NCBI GenBank assembly: GCA_947184155.2 | Contig: CAMXCT020001029.1 | Span: 62,001 to 126,000 of the forward strand | Reading direction: 5' to 3' | Length of the DNA: 64,000 bases | Source: Cladocopium goreaui | Taxonomy: Eukaryota; Sar; Dinophyceae; Suessiales; Symbiodiniaceae | Shown here: one piece after another, positions 46,319 through 55,675 of the stretch | Layout of the letters: every line of letters begins with the position of its first letter | Numbering within the stretch: position 1 is the stretch's first letter | Translations under genes and position numbers: made by a program | The notes under the pieces: generated by a model | Databases searched by the model: none | What the model saw: only the letters and a program-made list of their open reading frames with translations | Told to the model about the DNA's origin: nothing

Positions 46319-46703
46319 CACACCACATCATTTGGCGGCATAGAAAAAGAACAGTGACTACACGTCGACTCGTGACTACTCACTAGGTACACCGTCTCCC
46401 TCCATATTTGGATTTTGGGCTTTACTCTTTGATCATTATCATATATTTTTATGTTGCAGCCTGGGCTTTCCGCTTTACGCTTGACACTCGACGTCATGGC
46501 TCAATTCCTCTCGCCCCCATCCATATCGCGCTACATCCACGGTTGATACACCACAAGGTCCCCGAAATGTTGGATGGCTTGCCGGACACCGAGGCCTTCC
46601 TGGTCACGTGAACCCTCCTCCAAACCGACCTGTTCTGATCTTGATTGACTACTCTCCTTTACAGGAATTGACTCACCGCAGCGAACCTGACCGTGAACAC
46701 TAC

Positions 46704-47090
46704 ATGGCTATGGCCAGTTCAAATCTCAAGAATGTTAGTGGCTACGAACTTGAAGCTCTGTTTACCTGGTCACGCCAGATGGAACCAATTGAAGCCGGCA
46801 TCCTTCCTACTGGAGAACTACGTTTCTGCATCTCAAAAAGACTGAGGACCCAATGGAACATCCAACTTGACCCTTCGAATTTGGAGTTTCGCTATTGCGA
46901 TCTGGAAGGTGATACATTCCAAGTCCCCAATGATATGACGATCATGCAGCTTTTGGAAGAATACCGGCCCGAATGGCGACTCCGACAGTACAACTACATC
47001 GAATCCTCTTTGCTCATCCCAGGTACCTCACAGCCTTTCGTGCTACGTTTGAGATGCCATAAAGTTAGCCCCGGAGTTATCCTACCCTGA
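46704..47090 (+). CDS. element ORF F: small unknown protein
   Basis: 128 codons from ATG 46704 (MAMASSNLKNVSGYELEALF); the frame is open from a GTG at 46608. Balanced composition with Trp/Tyr/Arg pairs (EYRPEWRLRQYNYIESS) and little low complexity, so it looks like a folded protein. No family recognised. It lies between the two paralogous ORFs E and G. Confidence 0.5.
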   Translation: MAMASSNLKNVSGYELEALFTWSRQMEPIEAGILPTGELRFCISKRLRTQWNIQLDPSNLEFRYCDLEGDTFQVPNDMTIMQLLEEYRPEWRLRQYNYIESSLLIPGTSQPFVLRLRCHKVSPGVILP

Positions 47091-47376
47091 TGTGCTCACT
47101 GGCCAAAAAGAGAATGCTCGACTGTTCTTTTCGTTGCAGCACCTATGACACTTCATTAACACGGAGGATTCTTTGGATTTCACCTTTCGATTTATTCTCA
47201 CCTTTTTAGGCTTCGGGCTTTGTCCTTTCCGTGGGCCTTGAACAATTTGATTGCTGATTGGACATCACTATTATTATTATTATTATTATTATTCTATGGC
47301 TTGGCTTATTTTTGCATTTTCCTGATTCCTCAGCCTTTGGTCGTACCATTTCACGCATTTTCTGACCGTTTCACCC

Positions 47377-48102
47377 ATGGAGCATAAACGAGACGCTACC
47401 GTGGCGGGCTTGGCTTGGCCTTCGAATCCCAACCGCGGACTCGCTCCCACAAATCCAGACCAAGCGCCAGACGGCCAGGCTTCTGAACTATGTCATTCTA
47501 TCACCCCTGACCCTACGACCGGGACCACTTCGGCACCTTCGGCAGCTGACACTACAACTACCGACATCAGAACTACGCCCCACGCCGATACATACTCAGG
47601 CTCTGCACCTCCTGATGTTCCTTTTCCGACTGAGCCAAGTCCTACATACCACTACCTCCATCGTGCTCACTTCTCATCCCGCGTGGTCCGCCAGATCCAC
47701 TTCAAGATCATTACCCGCTCCAACAATACCAGGGAGTTATTCATCGAAGAGATCCCCATGTCAGGGCTCTCCAAATGTCGTGACCCCGAGCACTACTTTT
47801 ATGGTCTTTCGGGCAACTGGGAGTGGTCCCTGCGCACAGCGGATTATTGGCGCCATCACTTTGAGATTCCTCTAGTACATGGGCATCATCCTTTTCACAA
47901 CGTCCCCATTGAGACCACCGCCCCTACAGAGGCAACCCGCTTCACTCCGAAGACCCAAGAACTGGCCAAACAACTTTCAACCACTTTGACGGCTGCTATG
48001 GCATCTGGGGAAATCAACGACACGTGGAGGATGGTTGAAGGCATGAGCTTCCGTGACGCGATCCAAACACTTCAAGTTGAGGCGAATTTCCCTTCTGAGT
48101 GA
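47377..48102 (+). CDS. element ORF G: unknown, paralogous to ORF E
   Basis: 241 codons from ATG 47377 (MEHKRDATVAGLAWP). A Thr/Pro/Ser-rich N-terminus is followed by a core with VVRQIHFKIITRSNNTRELF, GLSGNWEWSLRTADYWRHHF and a C-terminal helix (LAKQLSTTLTAAMASGEIND). The core aligns with ORF E around the LRTxxxxWRxxxxxP motif. It ends 110 bp before the right repeat. No known domain. Confidence 0.5.
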   Translation: MEHKRDATVAGLAWPSNPNRGLAPTNPDQAPDGQASELCHSITPDPTTGTTSAPSAADTTTTDIRTTPHADTYSGSAPPDVPFPTEPSPTYHYLHRAHFSSRVVRQIHFKIITRSNNTRELFIEEIPMSGLSKCRDPEHYFYGLSGNWEWSLRTADYWRHHFEIPLVHGHHPFHNVPIETTAPTEATRFTPKTQELAKQLSTTLTAAMASGEINDTWRMVEGMSFRDAIQTLQVEANFPSE

Positions 48103-48196
48103 CTGAACGCGGCTATGTACATTAGCACCGGAAAGCCTTTTTGTATTTGATTGATCTTGCCGACCTTTGCAGCGATGTTCTTTCAAAAGAATCAAA

Positions 48197-48213
48197 CCCC
48201 GCTACACGCGGGG
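48197..48213. other. perfect hairpin at the inner edge of the right repeat
   Basis: CCCCGC-TACAC-GCGGGG, a six-pair all-GC stem, directly abuts the GT run of the right direct repeat. No counterpart precedes the left repeat, so it belongs to the element interior and could shape the RNA 3' part. Confidence 0.6.
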
Positions 48214-48757
48214 TGTGTGTGTGTGTGTAACATCTGAACAGATGTAAAACTTCTATTGCTCTAATCTTTTCACATTTGCAGGGGGCCAGGAACCCATGAC
48301 TGTCTGTCCTGGCCAACGAAGACCAGACAGCATGGGGGTGAAAACGTACCTGCGAGTTTTTGAACTGTTGATCAAGCTGTTACACTGCGTTGTTTCGAAC
48401 CTACACGGTTGCCACAATCTGTATTGCCTGCATCAGAACCTTCCTCAGTTTTTCGCCGAAACCATGTCGCCGACGGTATTTTGATTTTTTGAATTATTTC
48501 GCCGAGATCATGTCGCCGATGTACCTTTGATTATTTTGGGAATCCATCGCCGAAACATTAATTTTGGGATTTTCAACATGCTGGTCAAACTTTGTGAATT
48601 CTGGTTTAAACTCCGTCGGACAATGTTGGATGCTCTACATCGTTTTCGAGAAGTACTTCAAGGGGCTCTACTGTAAATCTAACGATCTAGGCTGGTTTGC
48701 ACGTTTCAGGATTCAGTTCCTGACGGATCATATAATGATCCATTCTTGTCTAGTGTG
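48213..48757 (+). repeat. right 545-bp direct terminal repeat
   Basis: Second copy of the 37717-38261 repeat, with two substitutions and no indels. It starts in a GT run and ends at CTAGTGTG, where it passes into another GT run (to about 48785). The repeat is therefore framed by GT dinucleotides on both sides. Confidence 0.92.
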
Positions 48758-49075
48758 TGTGTGTGTGTGTGTCTGTGTTTGTGTCAAGTTCCGTAGTTTT
48801 GATCGTCCGCATGTTTCCACTGCTTGGTTGCCGCAGTTGCTTGGTTCCCAGACATATTCAGACGAGTTTGACCCATCCAACCCAAGAAGCCCTGTGTCTT
48901 ACCAGTGTGGATTCAATTATTCAGCCCCCAAAACTGAACGGAACCCACAAAATGATATGAGCCACAAAACTCTGGAGCCCATGGTGTAGAAAAATCTTTG
49001 GCAAATCCTGAAAGGTAAGCCAGCAGTCAGCAGACATCCCCATAGGAAGCAATAGTCAATTTCTAGTGCGCGGGG

Positions 49076-52000
49076 ATGGCTCCAACCAGAGGCCGGCGCA
49101 AGAAGGCGCTGGACAAATCCGGAGTTTGGAGGTCTTGCCTATTTGGTGGTTTGGATCCTTATGGCGAATTTCCCCTCTTAGTGGTGTTAGGGCCTTTGGA
49201 ACTGGGGTCACGTTTTTGGCAATCGGAGGAAACCATGTCAACCTGATTTGAGAACCACAAAATTGTCATGGTGATGTACTGTAAGTGAATGCAAGATTCT
49301 GAGCTGTGTTTAGTTCATCCATGAGTCATGGTGTATGTTTGAACGTCAGGAGTATGACGTGGTTGTACAGGGCCAGTCAGCCGAGAAAGTGGCGTCGGAG
49401 ATAGTGGGCTCCTCAGGATGCTTGTAAGTCTTGCGACGCGAACTTCCGGCATAACAACCAACCAAGTTCAAAAGCCATGGCGATATAAATTATATAATCA
49501 ATGCAAATCACGAAGACAAGATATTGGACAACACTACTAATATGCAAAAGTCGTATATGGGGGGGTGCGTATATCATCATAAATCTTCCAACAACAGCAT
49601 GGGGTAGTGATTCTGACCAATAAGAATAGAACATTGTCCCACACATGTGGTATGGTGAGCTACTGAACCACCAAGACTAGGACATGACTAGGACATAAAC
49701 AAACACAGAAATTCCGGGATACCATGCACAAATTGACCCCGCCTACAATTTATGAAAGGCACTGACTGCCAACGTGCCGCTTCTCCGGGACTGAGGCGGC
49801 ACACATCGCAGCCAAAGGATTCTGCACCATCGACCCTAGACTCGACGATGACCTTCTGCGGCAAGGTCGTGAGGACTGCATTGGTTTTGTGATTTTTGTG
49901 GCATCTCCCATTTTGCTGCTTGCAACGATGCATAATGATGCCATTGTTACCACAATGGTCCCATATGGCTTTGCTGGGTCCGATAGGCCATGATAGGCCC
50001 ATAGGTAAAACTTTCTAAGGACCTAATGCATTGCAGGAGATCGGGGAGGCTGACGCCCGTGGAATCCTGAAGCAACCACCTGCCATGGCACCATCCCCAG
50101 CCTGAGGTGATGTGGTTTGGGTGAGTTCAACTGGAGAGATCAACTTCCAAACTGGATCAAAGTGCGCACAGATTCCCACTTCATTTGGATGTTTTGATGT
50201 TTTTTTGGCACTTGATGCGTTTGTTTCAGAGATAGTGCGCCCATCAGTCAACCGAAACTTGCCTTTTGATCCTCTTTGTTCTTTTTCTGGGGGTGAACTG
50301 GGGGTCTGTCTTGTGGGGTCCCCAAAATTGGGAATTGTTCAGAGTGAGCCAAGGTCCATGATGGCCTGCTTGGAGAAGAGGGGTCATCGATGATCCTGGA
50401 CCTTTTTCAGGCACCTGCACAATGCAAGCAGAAAATGAGTGAATGGAAACGAAGCTACACAGTGTCAGCATGTGTCAGCCAGAAAGTCGTGAATTATTGA
50501 CTTGAGTACAGTAAGACGTAGATAAAGTCAGACTGGAAAAAAAATCATTGGAAATAAACTGAAGTAAGCCTTGGTCGAGTGAAGTCATATGCATGGTGGA
50601 AACATGAGCCGCCTATGGCCCTTGACATTTGTCCATATTTGTCCGGTTGATTCCTGTCGCAGGAAGGGCTGTCAGATTCCAAACCCAGGGAGTTCAGGAA
50701 CCTCCTTGCGTTGGACGAGTCGATGTCGGAGCTGGTCAATGTTTTACAGCCACCTGGGCGGCAGCTTTGGGTCGACACGGATCGGTGCCTGGTTTGGTGC
50801 GGGACATTGGTGGTTTCTGTAGGTGTTTGTGGCTTTGCGTTTCATCATGTTTCATGAGTTTTGCATAGTTTTGCGATGTGTCATGATTGTGTTCTTTTCT
50901 ATATATATCTTTCTATTGGCTTCGGAAAATTCAAGAACTGGAAGTAGTGCATGTGGGTGAGGACCAAGCAAGTTTCAGCAAGAGACCATGCGCATCCATG
51001 CGCTTGAGGCTGTCCATCGGTCAACTGGGCTTTGGGTCGTTGAGTAAGACCCATGGCTTGCTGCATGAAACTGGCCTAGCTCCAGAGCATGCACCAGATC
51101 CCAGTGAGCATGAAGCAAGCATCTTGGCAGAAAAACGGCATGTATTTCATTTCATTGCAGTATATTTCAATATATTTCGATGGTTTCTCCATCTTGTATC
51201 ATCTTTCTCATTCCGGCAGAATTTTCCACTTGTTTTGGTGTTTGCCTTGGCATGGTTCGGTCTTCAAACGTTTGTTGTATCACTGAGGCTATTGGCTAGG
51301 CATCTCGTCTGCTTTGGTGCCACCACAGAAGATCCTCCAAGTCCAACCAATGTGTTACACGTTTGAAACACGTTTGGAACACGTTTGGAACACGTTTCTC
51401 TCAGGAACCTTGGCGCAGAAGAAAATCATGATTCTCCTTTGCTTGGGTCCTGTCCGTGGCACCCTCGAGCTGCAACCCTATGACGAAGAAGCCGAAGCGT
51501 ATGAAGTTCCGACCATCCCAGGACGCTGAAAGCATCTGAAAGCAACGTGGAACACAACGCTGAACGCAACGTACATAGCTAATATAGCTACCACATCTGA
51601 CCTGGCGGGTAGTTTCAGTTTGTGTCCCAATGATTGGCTGCACAAATGTCCAAAAATACGCAGTTTTCATCAGTTTTCCATTTCCAAGAACGGGATGATG
51701 ATCATCAATTGACTGGTACTGGATTGCAAGCACCATACGCAGTTTCCATTCAAATCGATTGCCAATGGGGTAATGTAATGATATGACACATGTTATTAAC
51801 ATGTTATTAACATGTGTTAACTATCCGAATGATTTGAATAGGGAGTCCATCACGAGCTGCGTCATGTGATCCCAGGGAGGTCCGACATCGTTCCAGGAAG
51901 TTTCATCATCCTGCGGGCAGATGCGATGTGGCACCGGCACTGTGCCCATTCCAAAGCACACATCCTTAGTTGTCGCTGAGACAGCACATGGATGGATATG

Positions 52001-54330
52001 GATGGAAGATGATGGAAGTTGTTCATGTTGTTCACGGAACAATGTACAATACTGGGCAGAAATAGCATGAAATAGCACAAGCACGTGCTTGGTTGAAGGA
52101 TACTTTTTGGCCGGATGACGGTAGAGAGAGAGAGAGAGATTTAAAGTATACAAAAGATTGTGGAAAAGCACTCGAAAATGGGGGCTGACACAAAGGATCT
52201 CCATCATGAATGTGTGTCCCGTGGTTGATGTGAGGTTTCTTGGTAGGCCACGAGGGCCGGAAGACCGGGTCCAACTGGGTGCCGCCCTGCGCCAAAAGTC
52301 TGGAGCAATGGACAGTGGAACGAATGAGATATTTGAAAGAGAGCCAGGCAAAATCTCAGGAGACCTCTGTTTTGTTGATCTGGCCATGTTTGGCCACAGA
52401 ATTTTGAACCGCTGCACACGGATTTCTGGTTGAATCGAACACCTCCTGCCCCAGGAGAAGTTGGATCTGCCTGCTGGATGGATCACGGCGATGAACCACA
52501 TGTTCCACACCGCACAGCGGGTGGCGGTGCGATCAATGGCCGCCAGATATGCGGGCTCCTGGCAAGTTGAAAATTGGTAGCTTGGTGGTTTCAAAATGTT
52601 TCAACATGTTTCAAAGATATTGTCAGACTTTATAACTTTTTATATGAACCAAGCTTTGTGCCTACCAAGCTTTGTGCCTGGAAATCCTGTTTTCTTAAGG
52701 TGGGCCATTGTGAAGTACCCTGGTTTTCCGGCCTAACATTGATCATGGCATGGGATGCGATAACACGCATTCCTGTTAAGGATCCCTACATCCTGAGAGA
52801 AGATGTGAACCTTCAATTCACCCCCAAACAAGGGCCTAAGATCATCCAAGTCAAGTTGAACAGCGTATCTTTGGATTTCTTTGCTATTTTGGCGGAGGAT
52901 TGCAGCAACCCCCGAAGGTACCTTTCACAACCCAGTGGTCCGGACTTGGTCATTGAAGTACCCCTGAGCCGATGGGATGTTGATCAATATTTTGATCCTG
53001 AAGCACCTCGGCCCATTGGCAGATCTCGGCATGGCTTCGGCATCTGTGGGTCATCTTTGAATCATGAGCTGGGTGTGTGTTTGTGCGATGTTCCCTGGCC
53101 CTGCTCCCGAGGAAACCCACTGGAGACAGGGAAAAACCATGGCCCGGCATGGTTCATTCGTGGATGGCACCGAGTATTTCGACAACAAATTCTTTGGCTT
53201 GTCACCTATGGAAGCGAAGGCTTATTGCATGCAGGGGAACGGCTATAGAAGATCAATCAAGCAGACAGATTTGTGAGGAACAAGGAGATGTATATATATA
53301 TAAGAGTTTTGTTTGCCTCCCAGGATGTTGGGATTTTTGGAGATCAATATTTGCAAAAAAAAACATGCACTCCTCGATGTCTTTCTTTATCATGTTGGAT
53401 TGGATTTCCTTCTCTTCTTCTGGGGAGAACGGGTGCATGTCCAGATTCCGCACGCAAGGGCTGAAAAGCCCTAGAAGAGTTGACTGCCACCCTTTGTTTG
53501 CAAACCCCAGCTGAGCAGTGCTCAAAACTCCTCGGGGGTCATGATCATACAGGCTTTCGTTCCAAGCTCCAAAGATAACATGCTATTAGCTGCTACATGC
53601 TGCTACTATAGCCCAATGATATCCAATGTTCGTTCTGATTCTCAACCAACCAAGTGAGTAGCACCTGCCGCTCGTCACTACTGCTCATCGGTTGCAGGGC
53701 ATGGATCCTCACCAAAGAGTGGTGCTGGAAGTTGGCTACGAAGCGTGTCATCATGCGGGCTACAGCAAAGGAAAGCTCATGAACAAGATCGGTCCGGTCC
53801 CTATGCTGCCGCCTTGCAATGTCAGATGGGAAAATCATGGAACATCCATGAAAATCCATGCTTTGCTTTCCAACGCATCAAAAGATATCTAAAGTCCGTA
53901 TCCGTCTGTGGTCTTTGCGGATTACCTCAGGTGGTGTTTATCTTGGTAGCAGCTCGTGTCTTTGCAGCACCTTGAGTCATTGCCAAGTAGTTGGTGCAAA
54001 ATGGTGCAACATCAGCGTGGATACACCATGATTTACCCATCTTCTATCGACAAGGTGTTCCTAGCACAAACGGTCATACGATCATGTGACAGGAGTTCAT
54101 TTTTTCAGTTGAATCACCGATTTTTTTTCTGTCAAGGACTGTTTTCGGCATGGTGTCAGAAGTGAGTGGCGCAACTGGCGGTGCAGCAAGTATCAACTCC
54201 AATCGATTTAGTTTCTGCTGCTTGGATCTTTTGAAATCATTTGAAATCTACATCTCAGCCATCAGCCAGGATTGTTCGAGGCGTGCATAGCACATCTTCA
54301 AGTTTAGCGCTTTTGGAGATGCGAGAATCT
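49076..54330 (+). CDS. ketosynthase-containing (PKS-like) gene, multi-exon, probably defective
   Basis: A likely first exon starts at ATG 49076 (MAPTRGRRKKALDKSG). Candidate exons follow at 49349-49424 (EYDVVVQGQSAEKVASEIVG), about 49788-49880, about 50662-50795 (EGLSDSKPREFRNLLALDES), about 50968-51047 (QETMRIHALEAVHRSTGLWV, donor GTAAG), about 51460-51529 and about 52452-52570 (LPAGWITAMNHMFHTAQRVA). None of these is assigned to a domain. The ketosynthase part is clear: EVPLSRWDVDQYFDPEAP (about 52955-53010), ARHGSFVDGTEYFDN (53130-53219), MDPHQRVVLEVGYEA (53698-53791), GGVYLGSS (from 53931) and SINSNRFSFC (about 54195). It belongs with dinoflagellate type I PKS/FAS-like synthases, which condense acyl units. 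Only the first half of the domain is found before the next element. Linking the upstream exons to the ketosynthase is inference. Confidence 0.6.
53130..53791 (+). CDS. ketosynthase core exons with GC-AG intron
   Basis: Exon 53130-53219 starts after CAG with GKTMARHGSFVDGTEYFDNK and ends SPMEAK. Exon 53698-53791 starts GMDPHQRVVLEVGYEACHHA and ends LMNKI plus one base. Joining restores the invariant EAKGMDPQQR block of ketosynthases. The first intron has a GC donor (53220) and AG|G acceptor; the second has GT at 53792 and acceptor CAG at 53928-53930, giving LMNKI|GGVYLGSS. Both junctions are fixed by homology. Confidence 0.8.
54160..54330 (+). pseudogene. ketosynthase active-site region, catalytic Cys not found
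   Basis: GATGGAASINSNRFSFC is a normal ketosynthase block (about 54168-54218). The next segment, after a possible CAG acceptor, reads VRGVHSTSSSLALLEM (about 54274-54321), where DTACSSSL is expected. The codon in the Cys position is ACA (Thr, 54292-54294). The frame then loses all similarity and is followed by an AT microsatellite (54596-54650). The gene is probably truncated here by insertion or decay. Other splice choices could change this reading. Confidence 0.45.
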
Positions 54331-54595
54331 ATGACTCAAACTACGGAGTCTCACTCGGAGCCTCAAGCACCAAACGTACTTGCTACACTTCTACACATGG
54401 AGGGGATACACCAAATTGGACCCATAATCATAGAGTCACGACGTGCCTTTAGGCAACCAAACCTCGGACAGGAAGTCCCCACCTTGCCGATGTTCTCCAG
54501 AAAAAGATAATTAATAAAGAAGGACAGTGCCTAGCCAACCGCAGTGCATGCTTGCCAATGTTTGCCAAAGGGTATAAGTTACAGCAATTACGGTG

Positions 54596-54650
54596 TGTGT
54601 ATATATATATATAATATAATATAATAATATAATATATATACCCATGCATT
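54596..54650. repeat. TA/TAA microsatellite
   Basis: About 50 bp of TATATA and ATAATATAAT units, just left of the DinoSL-like palindrome. Confidence 0.85.
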
Positions 54651-54694
54651 GAGTTTGGCAGGCTTGGGTGTGCATGTATCATCTTTAAGTGTTT

Positions 54695-54749
54695 CAATGA
54701 ATGCTACCATTTTGGCTCAAGTAATCTTGAACCAAAATAGCATTCATTG
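54695..54749 (+). repeat. palindrome containing a DinoSL-like core
   Basis: Left arm CAATGAATGCTA-CCA-TTTTGGCTCAAG (54695-54721), spacer TAAT, right arm 54726-54749, which is its reverse complement with CCA reduced and one C/T change. Bases 54707-54721, CCATTTTGGCTCAAG, equal the last 15 bases of the dinoflagellate spliced leader; the leader's first bases do not match. The next ORF begins about 110 bp downstream. This may be a retroposed trans-spliced transcript or the terminus of the element. Confidence 0.65.
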
Positions 54750-54834
54750 CTGTTTTCTTTCTTGGTCTTGGTAAGGGGTGACCTTTCCAGACCTTGATTG
54801 GGTGGTTCAAATCATATACAAGGGGCGACCTTGT

Positions 54835-55671
54835 ATGCAGCGCAAACTCCCAGGAATCGATATCCCGGCAGCCACTGAGGCGAAGATCCTTCATGCTGCT
54901 GCTTTCCTGGAGTTCAAGAGCCACGTGGAAAGGCTGGCGCGGGAGGGCTCTGATGCTGCAGCATACACATGCTGGATGCATGGCATTGAAGTGTTGCATT
55001 CCCCCTACGTCATCACGACTGGGACAGATTCAGAGCTTTCCCCCCCCCTGCCGAAGCTACCCTGTTGCCTTGATGACTGCCAGCGTTGCGCAGCTCATGT
55101 GGGGGGGTTCAAGTTCCCGTGGCTCGGCTTGTGGAACAGCCGTGGCGTTGTGCTGCCCGATGATGTGGCGCCTGCGGATGCTTGGGCGTACTACTACCAG
55201 CACCAGGACCCCATGGACCTGCTGCTGGTCGCCGCCTATACGAAGCACAAAGTGGCCGCTGACATCGTGCCCCAGGATCTCTACGGGTTGCAGCTCAGGT
55301 GCTCAGCGGGCGACGCTGGGCAACTGGGCTTGGGGGAGCTGTTCGTTCAATGGAGGAGCTGGCTCAGATGCACAGGCCCTCACGAGCTCCTACCGGTCTT
55401 CCTCGAGCCGCGGCATTTCCCCAGAGCACCTAGGGGGCGACCCTGGGTGGCCTGGGGGAGAGAAGGCGCCAGGGCACATCGAGCGCTATGTGGATGGCTG
55501 GAATGCCAGGATGCAGGCATGCTCCAGCTGGGCACCGCCTGCACAGAGTGCGGAGATCCCACCAGGCGCGTGTGCTGGGCATGCTGCGTCGGGATGTGTA
55601 GTGACTGCTTCACCTGGCGTGAGCCATGCAGCACTTGTGGAGGACGTAAGAAGATGTTTGCTGCAGGTTGA
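54835..55671 (+). CDS. element ORF 1: Cys-rich protein of unknown function
   Basis: The frame opens after a TAA at 54772; the first ATG is at 54835 (MQRKLPGIDIPAATEAKILH), giving 278 codons. The N-terminal two thirds are mixed alpha/beta in look, with many Trp. The C-terminal end has a cysteine cluster (CTECGDPTRR, CWACCVGMCSDC, CSTCGG) able to bind two zinc ions, of a RING- or PHD-like spacing that I cannot place. It stops 4 bp before ORF 2, suggesting linked translation or an old fusion. A second frame is open through its whole length as a by-product. Confidence 0.6.
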   Translation: MQRKLPGIDIPAATEAKILHAAAFLEFKSHVERLAREGSDAAAYTCWMHGIEVLHSPYVITTGTDSELSPPLPKLPCCLDDCQRCAAHVGGFKFPWLGLWNSRGVVLPDDVAPADAWAYYYQHQDPMDLLLVAAYTKHKVAADIVPQDLYGLQLRCSAGDAGQLGLGELFVQWRSWLRCTGPHELLPVFLEPRHFPRAPRGRPWVAWGREGARAHRALCGWLECQDAGMLQLGTACTECGDPTRRVCWACCVGMCSDCFTWREPCSTCGGRKKMFAAG

Positions 55672-55675
55672 TTTT

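Larger units (their letters stand above)
37717..48757 (+). mobile_element. 11-kb Penelope-like element with long direct terminal repeats
   Basis: Two 545-bp direct repeats at a constant offset of 10,496 bp bracket seven + strand ORFs. One has a GIY-YIG endonuclease domain placed before RT-like sequence. That is the order of permuted Penelope-like elements (Naiad/Chlamys type), which also carry LTR-like repeats. No aspartic protease or integrase is seen, which speaks against a classical LTR retrotransposon. The RT is broken and truncated, so this copy is not autonomous. The interior is C-rich and G-poor on the + strand. Both repeats adjoin GT microsatellites, so no unambiguous target duplication can be read. 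Near-identity of the repeats implies recent insertion or homogenisation. Confidence 0.72.

Noticed and set aside
37717-48757. Classical LTR retrotransposon (Gypsy/Copia type)
   Set aside because: No protease, integrase or complete RT, no convincing primer-binding site, and ends not TG...CA; the GIY-YIG domain fits Penelope-like elements better.
51821-52594. 257-codon antisense frame
   Set aside because: No domain; the + strand carries an exon-like segment in the same place (about 52452-52570) with host codon use.
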